Source: Nocardia nova NBRC 15556
GTDB taxonomy: Bacteria; Actinomycetota; Actinomycetes; Mycobacteriales; Mycobacteriaceae
Direction: 5' to 3'
Length of the DNA stretch: 64,000 nucleotides
Assembly: GCF_001613005.1 (NCBI RefSeq)
Contig: NZ_BDBN01000007.1
Span: 1-64,000 of the forward strand
Below, in pieces: positions 1 through 10,200 of the stretch. Under the pieces are notes generated by a model. It made no database searches. It was not told where the DNA came from and saw only the letters and a program-made list of their open reading frames with translations. The translations under genes and the position numbers were made by a program. Each line of letters starts with the position of its first letter. Position 1 is the stretch's first letter.

Positions 1-1
1 T

Positions 2-127
2 GCCCTGTCCCGCCGGTTCGGCGAACTGATCATCCACGCCGAAGCAGCTACCTTTCCCGCCCTTCCAGCTCCAAGCAGCCGCCGAAACGAGGGTTCCCAA
101 CGGATCCTTTCCGGCTGCGACGACTGA
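2..127 (+). CDS. possible 3' end of an unidentified gene entering from the left
   Basis: An open frame enters from the left edge and stops at 127. It gives about 41 residues (ALSRRFGELIIHAEAATFPA and onward) with no motif I recognise. It may be a genuine C-terminus or just an open frame in high-GC DNA. The sequence from 128 to 217 shows nothing further. Confidence 0.2.
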   Translation, partial: ALSRRFGELIIHAEAATFPALPAPSSRRNEGSQRILSGCDD

Positions 128-217
128 GTGGTATGGATGACGTACGCGATCACACAGGCGGCGCCCACTGCCCTACCACGAAACAAGCGGGTCCGTATCG
201 TCCCCCGGGACCGGGCG

Positions 218-583
218 CTACGAGATTCCGTCGATATCCGCAGAGCAGGGAAAAGAGCCGCTACCACGACTGGGATTCCATGCATGGTCCAATGTTGCCA
301 GGAGATGACGCTTCAGTCCTCTCACGTCACTGTTGTCCGTGCGGCGCGGAGTCAACGCCGCGTTCAACACCTGCAGAAACCGCCGTTTGGTGACGCCGAA
401 ACGCACGAGCAACTCACCTGAGTCTGCACCGCCGAACGGCGCCCATTGAATGGCGAACATGATCACCGACCTCGCATCAGGATCGATCCATCCTCCTCGC
501 TCCAGAAGTCGACATTGCTGCAGCGAAATCCGGACCCATGCATGGCCATATCGCTCCGCTATATGCGGTTCACCGCCGCGCAT
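218..583 (-). CDS. DUF3263-like small protein
   Basis: A 121-residue product. The stretch DPDARSVIMFAIQWAPFGGA followed by a predicted helix ending in FLQVLNAAL has the layout of the actinobacterial DUF3263 family: a short helical domain with an aromatic residue, a Gly/Ala turn, then a helix-turn-helix-like segment ending in Y/F-x-Q-x-L-N. The function of that family is unknown; DNA binding has been suggested by shape only. The start overlaps the end of the upstream DUF35 gene by 14 bases, so a start further inside, for example near VRISLQQCR, is possible. The family call rests on recognising the pattern, without an alignment. Confidence 0.5.
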   Translation of the reverse strand: MRGGEPHIAERYGHAWVRISLQQCRLLERGGWIDPDARSVIMFAIQWAPFGGADSGELLVRFGVTKRRFLQVLNAALTPRRTDNSDVRGLKRHLLATLDHAWNPSRGSGSFPCSADIDGIS

Positions 584-1025
584 GATCTCCCCATTCAGAG
601 CCGGCGGGAGTCACCGGTTCCCGCTGACACCGCCTGTGTTGGGGATCGATACACACCACAAACACCGGATAGCTGTCGTCCGGGGGATATGGCTGGAAGT
701 GCACACGCACCGGACGATCCGGAACCAGCGGCACGTCGCCCTCCAGGGAGGTGTAGACCCACGGCCCCTCGTCGAGTTCCACGATCGCGATCGTGGACGG
801 CGCCAATACCCCGTGCGCGTCGGCTCGATCCACTACCCGCCACGAAACGACCGAACCGTTTCCCGACGACGGCACCCATTCGAGGTCGTCGGACGCACAC
901 GAGGAACACCCGGCGGTCAGCGGCGCGAACAACTTGTCACATTTCGCGCATCGCCGGATCAACAAAATACGCTCCGCGACCACTGTGCTGCCATGAGACT
1001 TGTAGTGAAGGTTGGGTATAGACAT
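570..1025 (-). CDS. DUF35 / OB-fold and zinc-ribbon protein (thiolase-associated)
   Basis: A 151-residue product. An N-terminal rubredoxin-like zinc ribbon has two Cys pairs (CAKC and CSSC), followed by an OB-fold half with GNGSVVSWRVV and the V-x-L-D-E-G-P-W-V segment typical of the family. Known members accompany thiolases, lipid-transfer-type thiolases and MaoC hydratases in acyl-CoA pathways (for example ChsH2 in steroid side-chain degradation) and probably act as acyl-CoA-binding partners. A thiolase gene lies about 570 bases upstream on the same strand, which fits. The start ATG has a GGAGGG box 4 bases upstream; an earlier in-frame start does not. The natural partner is inferred. Confidence 0.8.
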   Translation of the reverse strand: MSIPNLHYKSHGSTVVAERILLIRRCAKCDKLFAPLTAGCSSCASDDLEWVPSSGNGSVVSWRVVDRADAHGVLAPSTIAIVELDEGPWVYTSLEGDVPLVPDRPVRVHFQPYPPDDSYPVFVVCIDPQHRRCQREPVTPAGSEWGDHARR

Positions 1026-1277
1026 CGAGCCCTCCGCGCAATGTTGCAGATAGAACACACGACAGCGTCATCACGGGCGAGCACCACCACGACGGTCGAA
1101 CTACCCCCCGACATACCTATTTCTCGTACGCCTACTTCTGGCTGAGCCATACCCCACCCGCGACACAGCCTTGCCGACTGCGAAACCAGTCGCATTGACT
1201 GGGCACACCTTCTGACTTGGGCCACTCGAATCTCGACCTCACACGTCATTGCTCCCTACGTCCGCCGCGCTCGTCAG

Positions 1278-1512
1278 CCGTTTCGGCGGGATCATCGAGG
1301 TCGGGGCGCTGGGTACCTTGGCCGGCCAGCTGCTGGTCACCGCTCCGGCTGCAATCCTGGCGGCTATTCAGTATCTGAGGACCGTCAACCAGCCTTCCCG
1401 ACGCCGAAGTAAGGTTCGCCGACGAGCCGCTGCGTCGAGTTGATTCTCTCGCCGCACAACATATCCGGGGCCACGAAACCAACCCACGCAGCGGTCCAAC
1501 ACCACACCGACC
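1278..1512 (+). pseudogene. diverged inverted copy of the 3' end of the 11.5-kb exported-protein gene
   Basis: This segment matches, in inverted orientation, the end of the gene at 11543-12238 plus its downstream flank (about 11447-11673). Shared peptide blocks include GALGTLAGQLLVTAP and AILAAIQYL. The downstream flank, including a run around ctcgccgcacaacatatc, is nearly the same in both copies. The copy here lost one base near 1393, so the final residues and stop are out of frame, and it lacks the first two-thirds of the gene and its signal peptide. It is a non-functional fragment left by a duplication or rearrangement. Confidence 0.85.
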
Positions 1513-1596
1513 GCTCGCCGCTCGACCCGTGGGTGAAGACTCGACTCCCAGCGCGATGATCCAAACGTCACAGCACGCGTGTACCGCTACTTACCG

Positions 1597-2742
1597 TCAG
1601 AGAAGTTCGAGGATAGTGGCGTTTGCTTGTCCCCCACCTTCACACATGGTCTGCAATCCGTATCGAATTCCGTTGTCACGCATGTGATGTAGGAGCGTTG
1701 TCATCAGTCGCGCGCCGGAGCCACCGAGGGGATGGCCCAGCGCTATTGCACCGCCGTTCGGATTGAGTATCTTATGGTCGGCGCCGAGTTCGGCAAGCCA
1801 GGCGAGCGGAACGGGAGCGAATGCCTCGTTGACCTCGTATGCGCCGATTTCGTCAAGCTTCAGCCCAGACTTTTCCAGAGCTTTGCGCGTCGCTGGAATC
1901 GGCGCGGTCAGCATGACAACCGGATCGGCGCCTGCGAGGACCGCCGTGTGCACCCGGGCGATCGGGCTCAAACCGAGCTCTGCTGCCTTTTCCGACGTAG
2001 TCATCAGCAGCGCAGCCGAACCGTCGGAAATCTGCGACGAATTGCCCGCGTGAACGACACCATCATCCTTGAACACCGGCTTCAGAGTGGCAAGTTTCTC
2101 CACCGTCCCGCCGACGCGGATACCCTCGTCGCGTTCCACGACCTTTCCGGCGATTGTGGCGACGGCAGCGATTTGAGCGTCGAATCGACCGTCAGCGCGT
2201 GCGACGGCAGCCTTCTCGTGGCTACTCAGTGAAAACTCGTCCAGCTGAGTGCGCGAGAACCCCCACCGCTCGGCGATCATCTCCGCTCCCAAGCCCTGGC
2301 TCGGGAAGTCCTCACCGTAGCGATTCCTGTACTGCGCGCCGAGTGGATCGCCGGCGCCGACGGCCGATCCCATCGGTACTCGCGACATGGACTCGACACC
2401 ACCAGCGACGGCAATGTCATATTGTCCCGCGATCAAGCCTGCAGCGGCGAAGTGCACCGACTGCTGCGACGAACCACATTGCCGGTCGACGGTCACGCCA
2501 GTGACGGTCTCCGGCCAGCCGGCTGCCAGGACAGCGCTACGGCCGATGTCGAAGGTTTGATCGCCGACTTGGCTGACACATCCCCAGATAACATCGTCGA
2601 CCAACCCTGGATCGATCCCGCTGCGATCTGCCAACGCCCGCAACACATGTGCCGACAAATCGACGGGGTGGATATCCGCGAGTGCACCTCCCCTCCTTCC
2701 GAGCGGTGTCCGGACTGCTTCCACTATCACTGCGTCGCGCAC
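1597..2742 (-). CDS. acetyl-CoA acetyltransferase (thiolase)
   Basis: A 381-residue thiolase, the usual length for the degradative class. It begins VRDAVIVEAVRTPLGRRGGA. The nucleophilic Cys is C89 in DRQCGSSQQS, the acid-base His sits in GGAIALGHPLGGSGAR, and the C-terminal Cys is in CEGGGQA. It cleaves 3-ketoacyl-CoA with CoA to acetyl-CoA (or propionyl-CoA) and a shortened acyl-CoA, the last step of a beta-oxidation cycle. I chose the GTG at 2742 because GGAGA lies 7 bases upstream and the family N-terminus starts there; the frame runs open for another 139 codons without family sequence. A shared palindromic operator lies at 2860-2881, 118 bases upstream. The substrate is unknown. Confidence 0.9.
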   Translation of the reverse strand: MRDAVIVEAVRTPLGRRGGALADIHPVDLSAHVLRALADRSGIDPGLVDDVIWGCVSQVGDQTFDIGRSAVLAAGWPETVTGVTVDRQCGSSQQSVHFAAAGLIAGQYDIAVAGGVESMSRVPMGSAVGAGDPLGAQYRNRYGEDFPSQGLGAEMIAERWGFSRTQLDEFSLSSHEKAAVARADGRFDAQIAAVATIAGKVVERDEGIRVGGTVEKLATLKPVFKDDGVVHAGNSSQISDGSAALLMTTSEKAAELGLSPIARVHTAVLAGADPVVMLTAPIPATRKALEKSGLKLDEIGAYEVNEAFAPVPLAWLAELGADHKILNPNGGAIALGHPLGGSGARLMTTLLHHMRDNGIRYGLQTMCEGGGQANATILELL

Positions 2743-2859
2743 AGGGCTATCTCCTTCATGGGTCGATGAGGCTTCTCGGTTCGGATACCAAAGTGACGGA
2801 GCAACACCCAGCCGAGCTGCACCAACGCGTGCCTGAGCGCGGCGCGCCCCCGGGCCGTT

Positions 2860-2881
2860 TCCAATCACTGTTTGATTATAG
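2860..2881 (-). promoter_or_regulatory. island operator, site 1 (thiolase promoter)
   Basis: On the minus strand this reads CTATAATCAAACAGTGATTG followed by GA. It differs at one position from the sites at 24176 and 34251. It contains a TATAAT-like -10 element, so binding could directly block the thiolase promoter. Confidence 0.75.
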
Positions 2882-3111
2882 TCGATGCCAGCGCCCAAGC
2901 ACCGCCTGGGAGAATTCAGCCGGTCGACCACGAGCAGGAGAGTCGTCAACTTCCGCGTTGCCACATGTTCGGCACGCAGGCCGATCCATCCACCTCCGAT
3001 AGCCCTACCGGCCGATATGCCCCACCGCGTAGCCGTATCCAGAACGAACGCAATACGATTCGCACGCACAGCCAGCCTGCATGGCTGCGATCTGACACAC
3101 ACCGAGAGAAA

Positions 3112-3133
3112 AACCAACCACTGTTCTATTACA
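3112..3133 (-). promoter_or_regulatory. island operator, site 2 (SDR-tetR promoter)
   Basis: The plus strand reads AACCAACCACTGTTCTATTA then CA. Compared with the inverse of the consensus (ATCCAATCACTGTTGGATTA...), 17 of 22 positions match. It lies 62 bases before the SDR start, in the divergent region shared with the thiolase. A regulator gene (tetR, 4038) is second in this transcription unit, as expected for autoregulation. Confidence 0.55.
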
Positions 3134-3195
3134 CTTGCGGGCATGGGAGTCAGACACACATCGAACTCTTGGCTCGGAAACTGGCAGGCGGCGCG

Positions 3196-4038
3196 GTGAC
3201 CGTGCTACACACCGCAGCCTCTGCGCTCGTCACAGGCGGCGGAACGGGGATCGGCCGTCACATCGCCGAACGGCTCGTTCGAGATGGATATCAGGTCACG
3301 ATCGTGGGCCGACGCGAGGGTCCTCTGCGCTCGACTCAAGCCGCGTTGGGCGACAGCGTGTCGATTGCCATCGCAAACGTGACAAGCGAGTCCGAAGTGG
3401 CGCTCGCGGTCCAGCAAGCCGATGCCCGCGCACCGCTGAAAGTTGCGATCCTCGCGGCGGGCACCGGCAGCGCCTACTCCGAAGTCACATCCACGCCGCT
3501 TCGCGCATGGCGACGTGTACTTGCGACCAATCTCGATGGCGCGTTCATCACACTACGGAGCAGCGCCATCACGATCGCCAAGAACGGCGGGGGGTCGATT
3601 GTAGCTGTGTCATCGATAGCAGCCGTGAAACCCCACCCAGGGATGTCGCCCTATGCGGTCAGCAAAGCCGGGCTCGAGGCGCTGATCACCAACGGGGCGA
3701 ACGAACTTGGACGAGACGGCGTGCGAGTCAATGCCATACGGGCCGGCGTTGTCGAATCGGACATGACATCAGGGCTCTACCGTGATGACGCCTTCGCGGT
3801 GAGACAACTCGACGAAACGCCACTAGGGCGTTTAGGTAGCGCAGTGGACCTTGCCGAAGCGGTCTCGTTCCTCGTCAGTCCGCAGGCTTCTTGGGTCACA
3901 GGGGTGTGCTTGCCTGTAGACGGAGGAAATCACCTGCGCGGTATGATCGCGACTGGGCAACCGGGATTGGCCAGAGGAATTGAGGACGCTGCCGCTCGCT
4001 TGACCAGAGATACGGACGGAGGGTCATTGCTTGCCTGA
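3196..4038 (+). CDS. short-chain dehydrogenase/reductase (classical SDR)
   Basis: A 280-residue SDR. The cofactor loop is TGGGTGIG at residues 13-20, the catalytic Ser is in VAVSSIAA, and Y153/K157 are in SPYAVSKAG. The family interconverts alcohols and ketones with NAD(P)H; here it probably acts on a hydroxyacyl-CoA or alicyclic intermediate (inference). After the usual end (GVCLPVDGGN) there is an extra tail of about 35 residues. The start is uncertain: GTG 3196 or GTG 3202 puts the Rossmann fold at the N-terminus; the longer open frame upstream carries no family sequence. Its stop overlaps the ATG of the following tetR gene (TGATG), so the two are translationally coupled. Confidence 0.85.
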   Translation: MTVLHTAASALVTGGGTGIGRHIAERLVRDGYQVTIVGRREGPLRSTQAALGDSVSIAIANVTSESEVALAVQQADARAPLKVAILAAGTGSAYSEVTSTPLRAWRRVLATNLDGAFITLRSSAITIAKNGGGSIVAVSSIAAVKPHPGMSPYAVSKAGLEALITNGANELGRDGVRVNAIRAGVVESDMTSGLYRDDAFAVRQLDETPLGRLGSAVDLAEAVSFLVSPQASWVTGVCLPVDGGNHLRGMIATGQPGLARGIEDAAARLTRDTDGGSLLA

Positions 4039-4775
4039 TGCCCCCTGGTCGGCAGCCGATGCAGCCATTCCATTCTAAAGTCGTCACTGTCGTGCCAAGC
4101 CGCCGTAAGAAGGAGACCCCAGCGGGACGCCCCAAAGTGCCCCTCATCTCGAAGCGCGCCACACTCGAGGCCGCGCTTCGAATCATCGATGAGGAAGGCC
4201 TCGAGGAGTTGAGCATTCGTCGACTCGGACGCGAACTCGACATCAACTCAGCGTCGCTGTATCACCATTTCCGCAACAAGGAAGATATTCTCCTCGGATC
4301 CGCTCAGTTAGCGCTCAAAGAAGCACGCCTTCTCGACTCTCCCGATGCCAGCTGGAGGGAGTGGTTCATCGATCAGGCCCGCCTCTACCGTCAAGCGCTT
4401 CTCGACCACCCGGCCCTGGTGACCGTAATCTTGAAGCAGCATCCCCATCGAATTGCGCTGGAATTCTACGACAAGGCTGTACGCATCCTCGTTCAGAGCG
4501 GAGTGCCTCGACCCGCGATCATCCCACTCATTGAAAGCATGGAATCGTTCACCTTCGGCTCGGTGCTCTATACCACCGCCGCGCAAAACGACACCGAAGA
4601 ACTCGACGAATCGTTCACGGCACTCAAGGAGGCACGTCGCGCCGCCGCGGCGCATGTCGATGACGAGCAGTTGTGGGAATGCGTGGCCCGCTCGATTACG
4701 GATGCAGTGCTCGCGGCCGGCTGGACACGAATCGCGAACAAGGAAGACGTCCAGCTCCCCAGCCGAAGACCGTAG
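4038..4775 (+). CDS. TetR-family regulator, candidate master regulator of the island
   Basis: A 245-residue protein. After a basic N-terminal arm (SRRKKETPAGRPKV), residues 40-85 form a clear TetR helix-turn-helix (ELSIRRLGRELDINSASLYH, HFRNKEDIL). The rest is the all-helical ligand-binding and dimer domain. TetR proteins usually repress and release DNA on binding a ligand, often a CoA thioester in catabolic clusters. The gene overlaps the upstream SDR stop by one base and is the only intact regulator inside the 1.5-35.6 kb island other than the kinase protein, so it is the best candidate to bind the repeated TAATCCAAC... palindrome. That link is an inference. The start is fixed only by the overlap; VTVVPSRRKK further in is possible. 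Confidence 0.88.
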   Translation: MPPGRQPMQPFHSKVVTVVPSRRKKETPAGRPKVPLISKRATLEAALRIIDEEGLEELSIRRLGRELDINSASLYHHFRNKEDILLGSAQLALKEARLLDSPDASWREWFIDQARLYRQALLDHPALVTVILKQHPHRIALEFYDKAVRILVQSGVPRPAIIPLIESMESFTFGSVLYTTAAQNDTEELDESFTALKEARRAAAAHVDDEQLWECVARSITDAVLAAGWTRIANKEDVQLPSRRP

Positions 4776-5167
4776 TCGGCCATGCTTCCACCGGCCCTGT
4801 CGATTGTCGAACCGGATAGGCTCCAGGACAACATCCCACCAGTAGTTCTACACGTGGAACCCGATCAGCGACGGGTTGAACACACGCTCGAATGCGCGGA
4901 GACCCGCTCAGAATTTCTACCTCGCAGGCCGACAACAAGTCGGCAATTTGGGTCGAACTTCCGTTACAGGGGCTTTCGAGGTCATAGAACCCGCTCGTAG
5001 CGTCTCGAGCAACGAGCGGCTGCGTCCAGCATCGGGCGCTGCGCCATGCTGCCTTCCGAATGCCAACTCCCTCGCTGGCAATCGAATTAAGCGGTCCCCC
5101 TCGTCGCATGAACGGCTGTGCGCACGGCTGCCGCCTCCCGGCTCCGGCGTCGATTCGACACACTTGC
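4776..5167 (+). other. non-coding stretch
   Basis: I see no convincing gene between tetR and the operator-like site at 5168. Frames are open on both strands, but none shows a recognisable motif or a good ribosome-binding site. Confidence 0.5.
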
Positions 5168-5190
5168 CAAACCAAACTATGATTGATTAA
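5168..5190 (+). promoter_or_regulatory. second operator class, site a (maoC promoter)
   Basis: Reads CAAACCAAACTATGATTGAT then TAA. The inverse of 32191-32214 reads CAAACCAAACATTGGTTGAT then TAA, so only three positions differ. It lies 134 bases before the MaoC gene at 5324. It is related to the main island motif but has one more base between half-sites. Confidence 0.6.
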
Positions 5191-5323
5191 TCTCGGTTCG
5201 AGCGTTCGGCGTTGTCATCGTCGTCCAGCCGACCAGCATGAGTTATACGCGGCAACGCGGTAGGCACCATCACGCACTGCGCCTACAACGTCTCGGAAAG
5301 CCCGCCTCACCACAGGGAGTTCG

Positions 5324-5746
5324 ATGCCCGACTACACGACATTCGAGGTCGGCAGCAGCCGCACCCTGGAAGTCATCACGGACCTGCCCCGCAGTCAGAT
5401 CGTGATGTACGCTGGAGCGTCCGGCGACTTCAACCCGGTTCACACGGATGAGGTATACGTCACCCGAGTAGCTGGCCATCCAACTGTATTCGCACACGGA
5501 ATGCTCACTATGGGCGCTACCGGCAAGGTCCTTACCGACTGGGTCGGTAACGGTCGCCTCACAAGCTTCGGTGTCCGATTTGTCAACCTCGTTCGCCCTG
5601 GAGACACCTTGACAGCGACTGCGACTGTCGAGAAGTTGCGCGTGAACGAGACAGGCCGACACGTAGCCGACTTCACAGTGGTAACAACCAATCAAGACGG
5701 CCTTACGGTCGTGACTGGTCAAGCAACGGCCGAGATCCACACGTAG
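5324..5746 (+). CDS. MaoC-like (R)-enoyl-CoA hydratase / dehydratase, HadB type
   Basis: A 140-residue single hot-dog protein. The hydratase signature YAGASGDFNPVHTDE contains the catalytic Asp (D35) and His (H40). It would add water to a trans-2-enoyl-CoA (or remove it from a 3-hydroxyacyl-CoA). The start ATG follows CAGGGAG at good spacing. Its C-terminal half (VLTDWVGNGRLTSFGVRF) is very close to that of the gene at 31079-31573, which has lost the catalytic motif, so this intact copy may be the working partner of the FAS1-type subunit at 31574-32059 (inference). A motif shared with that operon lies 134 bases upstream. Confidence 0.88.
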   Translation: MPDYTTFEVGSSRTLEVITDLPRSQIVMYAGASGDFNPVHTDEVYVTRVAGHPTVFAHGMLTMGATGKVLTDWVGNGRLTSFGVRFVNLVRPGDTLTATATVEKLRVNETGRHVADFTVVTTNQDGLTVVTGQATAEIHT

Positions 5747-5892
5747 TTCCGAACGGATGGCCGACGGCGGTGAGACAGGCCGAGGGTTCAGTCACATGGA
5801 TGCATATTCGCCGCCTCGAACACCCTTTTCTCATCGTAGATTGTGGTGGGTGTGGGCGAAATATCCGGCTGAAGGGCAGAAAGGCGCTGATT

Positions 5893-7059
5893 ATGCGAGA
5901 CAACGAGTTTCGCCCTGAGCCGTATGTGTCGCGCACAACGCAGGCGGACCTCACCGATCTTCGCCGCCGCTTACGTGCTACCCGGTGGCCACCGGTCGGG
6001 GATGACGCCGGCTGGGCGCTGGGTACGGACCCCGCCTATCTGCGCGAACTCGTCGATTACTGGGCAGAAGATTTCGACTGGACCGCCCAGGAGTCGAAAT
6101 TCGCGGCCCTGCCCAGGTTTCGAGTCGAACTGTCCGGAGTACGTATCCACTTTGTACATCTGCGAGCCGCCGTGTCCTCGGCTCCTGCTCTGCCGATCAT
6201 TCTGACTCACGGTTGGCCGGATTCGTTCTGGCGGTACATGAAAGCGCTTCCTCTGCTGGTAGATCCGCGCTCGCATGGCGCCGCATTGACGGATGCTTTC
6301 GATGTTGTTGTTCCCGACCTACCAGGTTTCGGTTACTCGGATCGGCCCGTGGGTCCTGCGCTCAGTTCACTCGAAGTCGCCGGCCTTTGGGCGCAGCTCA
6401 TGACTTGCCTAGGTTACGAGCAGTTCGGTGCGGTAGGTGGGGACGTTGGCTCGCAAGTCAGCCGTTACCTGGCGCTCGACTATCCGGACCGGGTCGTCGC
6501 CGTCCACCGCATGGATGCCGGCCTACCAGTCCACGTCTCCGACCCCGCTTCTCTGACGAGTGAGGAACGGCAATGGCTCGACGAGGTCGCAGCTTGGGAA
6601 AAGTCCGAAGGAGCCTACGGTGCGGTGCACCGCACAAAACCCAATACAGTAGCGGTCGCTCTAGAAGATTCACCCGCCGGTCTCGCTTCGTGGATGGTTG
6701 AGAAGTTCCGAGCCTGGAGCGACTGCGGCGGCGATGTCGAACGGTCCTTCACCAAGGACGAGCTGCTTACCAACATCACGCTCTACTGGCTGACCCGAAC
6801 GATCGGCTCATCGATGCGCATGTACCGGGCCAACGCCGACATACCGCTCACGCAGAAACAGCGCCGGGTCGATGTGCCAAGCGGGTTTTCCCTTTTTCGT
6901 GGAGACATTCTTCGACCACCCAGATCGTGGCTCGACCGTACAGCAAACGTCGTAAGCGTGAGCGAACCTGCCCGCGGCGGCCATTTCGCACCGTTCGAGG
7001 AGCCCGAACTCTACGTCCAGGAACTCCGCGAGTTCTTCCGCCCGTACCGGGTCGGTTGA
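5893..7059 (+). CDS. epoxide hydrolase (EHN domain, alpha/beta-hydrolase)
   Basis: A 388-residue protein. Residues 5-110 form the epoxide-hydrolase N-terminal domain (FRPEPYVSRTTQADLTDLRR). The alpha/beta-hydrolase core has the oxyanion motif HGWPDSFW (106-113), nucleophile D184 in GGDVGS, and the catalytic His in RGGHFAPFEEPEL. It opens an epoxide to a vicinal diol through a covalent ester. The start at 5893 has AAGGGCAGAAAGG upstream and begins at the family N-terminus; the longer frame from 5770 adds residues unlike the family. In this island it could process an epoxide made by one of the oxygenases, but no epoxidase is identified. Confidence 0.9.
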   Translation: MRDNEFRPEPYVSRTTQADLTDLRRRLRATRWPPVGDDAGWALGTDPAYLRELVDYWAEDFDWTAQESKFAALPRFRVELSGVRIHFVHLRAAVSSAPALPIILTHGWPDSFWRYMKALPLLVDPRSHGAALTDAFDVVVPDLPGFGYSDRPVGPALSSLEVAGLWAQLMTCLGYEQFGAVGGDVGSQVSRYLALDYPDRVVAVHRMDAGLPVHVSDPASLTSEERQWLDEVAAWEKSEGAYGAVHRTKPNTVAVALEDSPAGLASWMVEKFRAWSDCGGDVERSFTKDELLTNITLYWLTRTIGSSMRMYRANADIPLTQKQRRVDVPSGFSLFRGDILRPPRSWLDRTANVVSVSEPARGGHFAPFEEPELYVQELREFFRPYRVG

Positions 7060-7287
7060 GGGCAAGCGCAGACGCGAGCATGCGGGCCAGCCGTGGACAA
7101 GCCAGGCCTATGCCGCGATATGGCCGAATCCGGGTCCGGCAGTGCCATCTCATAGGGCATCGGCTCCGGCGCTGGAGAGCGCTCGCGTCTCGCGCGTGAC
7201 ATCCGCAATCGCGGGCAACATGGTCTCGGAAAGACGGTGCTCGGGATATTCTGGCTCTCATGAGCTCAGTAGGTCGACGAGTAGGCA

Positions 7288-10200
7288 ATGGTCGAGACCA
7301 ATCCGTCTGAAACCCAACCTGATGGCGACCTCGCCGTGGTCGCTGAGTTGAAGGCTGCCGGTTTCGCTAACGCGGAGGAGATCGGACGCGGCGGTTTCGG
7401 CAAGGTATATCGCTGTACTCAACTTGCAGTGGATCGCACTGTGGCAGTCAAGGTGCTGACCGGCGAACTCGAGCACAATCGGGAGCGTTTCGTTCGCGAG
7501 CAGCAGGCGATGGGACGCCTGACGGGGCATCCGAACATCGTCGACGTGCTCGGTGTTGGTACCACATCAAACAACCGTCCATACCTGGTTATGCCGTACT
7601 TGCACCGGGGGTCCCTCGATGAGCTCATACGCCGCGAAGGGCCGCTGGCGCTTCCAGATGTGCTGCGATTGGGCATCAAGATAGCCGGTGCCCTGGAAAC
7701 CGCACATCGCGCCAACATCCTGCACCGCGACATCAAGCCGGGAAATATCCTTATCACCGACTACGGCGATCCGGCGCTGACCGACTTCGGCATCGCGCAC
7801 ATTGCCGGTGGCTTCGAAACGACGACCGGCACAATCCTCGGATCGCCGGCATTCACTGCACCGGAGCTACTCGGAGGGGCTTCCCCTAGTCGAGCTTCCG
7901 ACGTGTATGGGCTCGGGGCAACGTTGTTCTGTGCACTCACCGGTCATGCGGCCTTCGAGCGCCGCAGCGGCGAACAATTGATCGCACAATTCGTGCGAAT
8001 CAGCGAACAATCTCTACCTGACCTCCGCGAGCGCGGGCTCCCAAATGACCTCACCGTAGTCATCGAATCGGCGATGTCGCGCGACCCAGAGAATCGTCCC
8101 TCTGCCGAACAGTTGGGCGAGCGGCTTCGGCAGGTCGAACGCAATCATGGCATCCATGTGGAAGACATGGCGTTACAGGAACGGCCAGGAACACGACGCC
8201 CAGTGATCGACGCGTCGATTCCTCCGGAAAAGGCCGGCAATCTTCCCCTCGAGCTGACCAGCTTCGTCGACAGGCGCATCCACCTCGCGGAGGTCAAGAA
8301 CCTGCTGGTAGCGTCCCGCCTGGTGACGTTGACCGGAGTCGGCGGCGTGGGCAAGTCTCGGCTCGCGCTGAGAGTCGCTCAAAAGGTCAGCAGTGATTTC
8401 ACCGACGGCGCTTGGTTTGTCGAGCTGGGTAATCTAGCGGATCCGGAGTTGGTACCTGATGTTGTCGCAGCCACCCTCGGTATCCGAAGTCAAGGCAACA
8501 GAACGGTTCCCGAGCAGCTGGCCGAACTACTGTCCTCGCGTGAAATGCTGCTGCTCTTGGACAATTGTGAGCATCTCCTGGGATCTATCACAACGTTGAC
8601 CAGCTTGCTGCTCAGAACCTGTCCGCGGCTACGAATCGTGGCGACCAGCCGCGAGACACTCGGCGTCGGCGGCGAATCGGTGTTCTCTGTTCCGCCGTTG
8701 GGGATTCCAGATTCGAACAGCGCACCGTCGCAGCGTGCAACCTCCCGCTCCGACGCGGTGGCATTGTTCGCCGAACGAGCTGCCGCAGTCGTGCCAGGCT
8801 TTTCTATCAGCGATGCCACCGGCGCCAGCGTAGCTCAGATATGCATCCGCCTGGATGGGTTGCCGCTTGCCATCGAGTTGGCCGCTGTTCGCTTACGAAC
8901 GATGTCACCCGAGCAAATTCTGTCTCGACTGGATGATCGCTACGCGTTGCTGACACGTGGCAGTCGTAGCTCTCCGAGAAGACAGCAGACCCTGCAATGG
9001 TGTATAGGCTGGAGCTACGATTTGTGCACCGAGAACGAGCAACAGCTGTGGAGACAGCTGTCGGTGTTCTCGGGTGGTCTCGAACTCGATGCTGCGGAGT
9101 ACTTTTGTAATACAACCGTCCCGGAAACGGAATTGTTGGACACTTTGTCGGCACTGGTCGACAAGTCGATTTTGATCCGCCAGGACGTCGCCTCGACCGT
9201 TCGTTTCCGGATGCTCGAGACCGTCCAGCAGTATGGAAGGGAGCAAGCCGAAGAACGTGGCGAGTATCCAAACCTCGCACGGCGACATCGAGATTGGTGC
9301 GCACAGCTGGCGCGACGAGCAGAGGCGGAGTGGGTTGGGCCCCGCCAACTGGAGTGGGCCGATCGACTCGATCGGGAAATGCCGAATATCCGCGAGGCGC
9401 TCGAATTCGACCTGTCTGAGCCCGGCAGCCACGTGTTGCCATTTGTCAACGCTCTCTACCTCTTCTGGACATTACGTGGACGGCTCGGCGAAGCCCGTCG
9501 ATGGTGCGAGCGCGCGCTCGCCCACACCGATGACATCCAGACCGTCGACCGGGCGAAGACGCTGTACGGAGCCAGCGTCATAGCGGCAGAGCGGGGCGAG
9601 CTCGTATCCAGTCCATATATCGCGCAACTGCGAGGGATGACCGAACATGCGACCGACATGCGTATTCGGGCGCTGCTCCAACATAGCGAGGGCATCAAGG
9701 CACTGGGCGAGGAGAACAGCGATCTGGCCTGGGCCGCCGGCGCATTGGCCGACGCGGTCGACGTGTATAAAACATACGACGAAGTGAAGTTTCTCCTGGA
9801 TGCGCAGATCGTGCTCGGATGGGCTCACGCACTTCAGGGCGACACCTCCCGAGCCGTCGTGTCCCTCGAGAAGGCACTCACTATTACCGAAACTCTCGGA
9901 GAATCTTCGCAGCGATCGTGGGCGATATGGGCAATGGGATTCGCTACATGGCAAGAAGGCGATGCAATTCGGGCAGAGCAACTTCTGATGGAAGGCCTCC
10001 GCATAGCTCGAGTGGTCAACGACCCCCTCGTCGGTGCCCGCTGCCTCGAAACGCTGGCCTGGATCGGTGACGAAGGGAACCGGCGCCGCCGCGCGGCTGT
10101 TTTGATGGGTGGCGCGGCTTCACTCTGTCGTGTTGCCGGCAGCACGACCTTCATGTTTCGTCGACTGCAGCGATATCACGAAAGGTGCGAGAAATCGTGC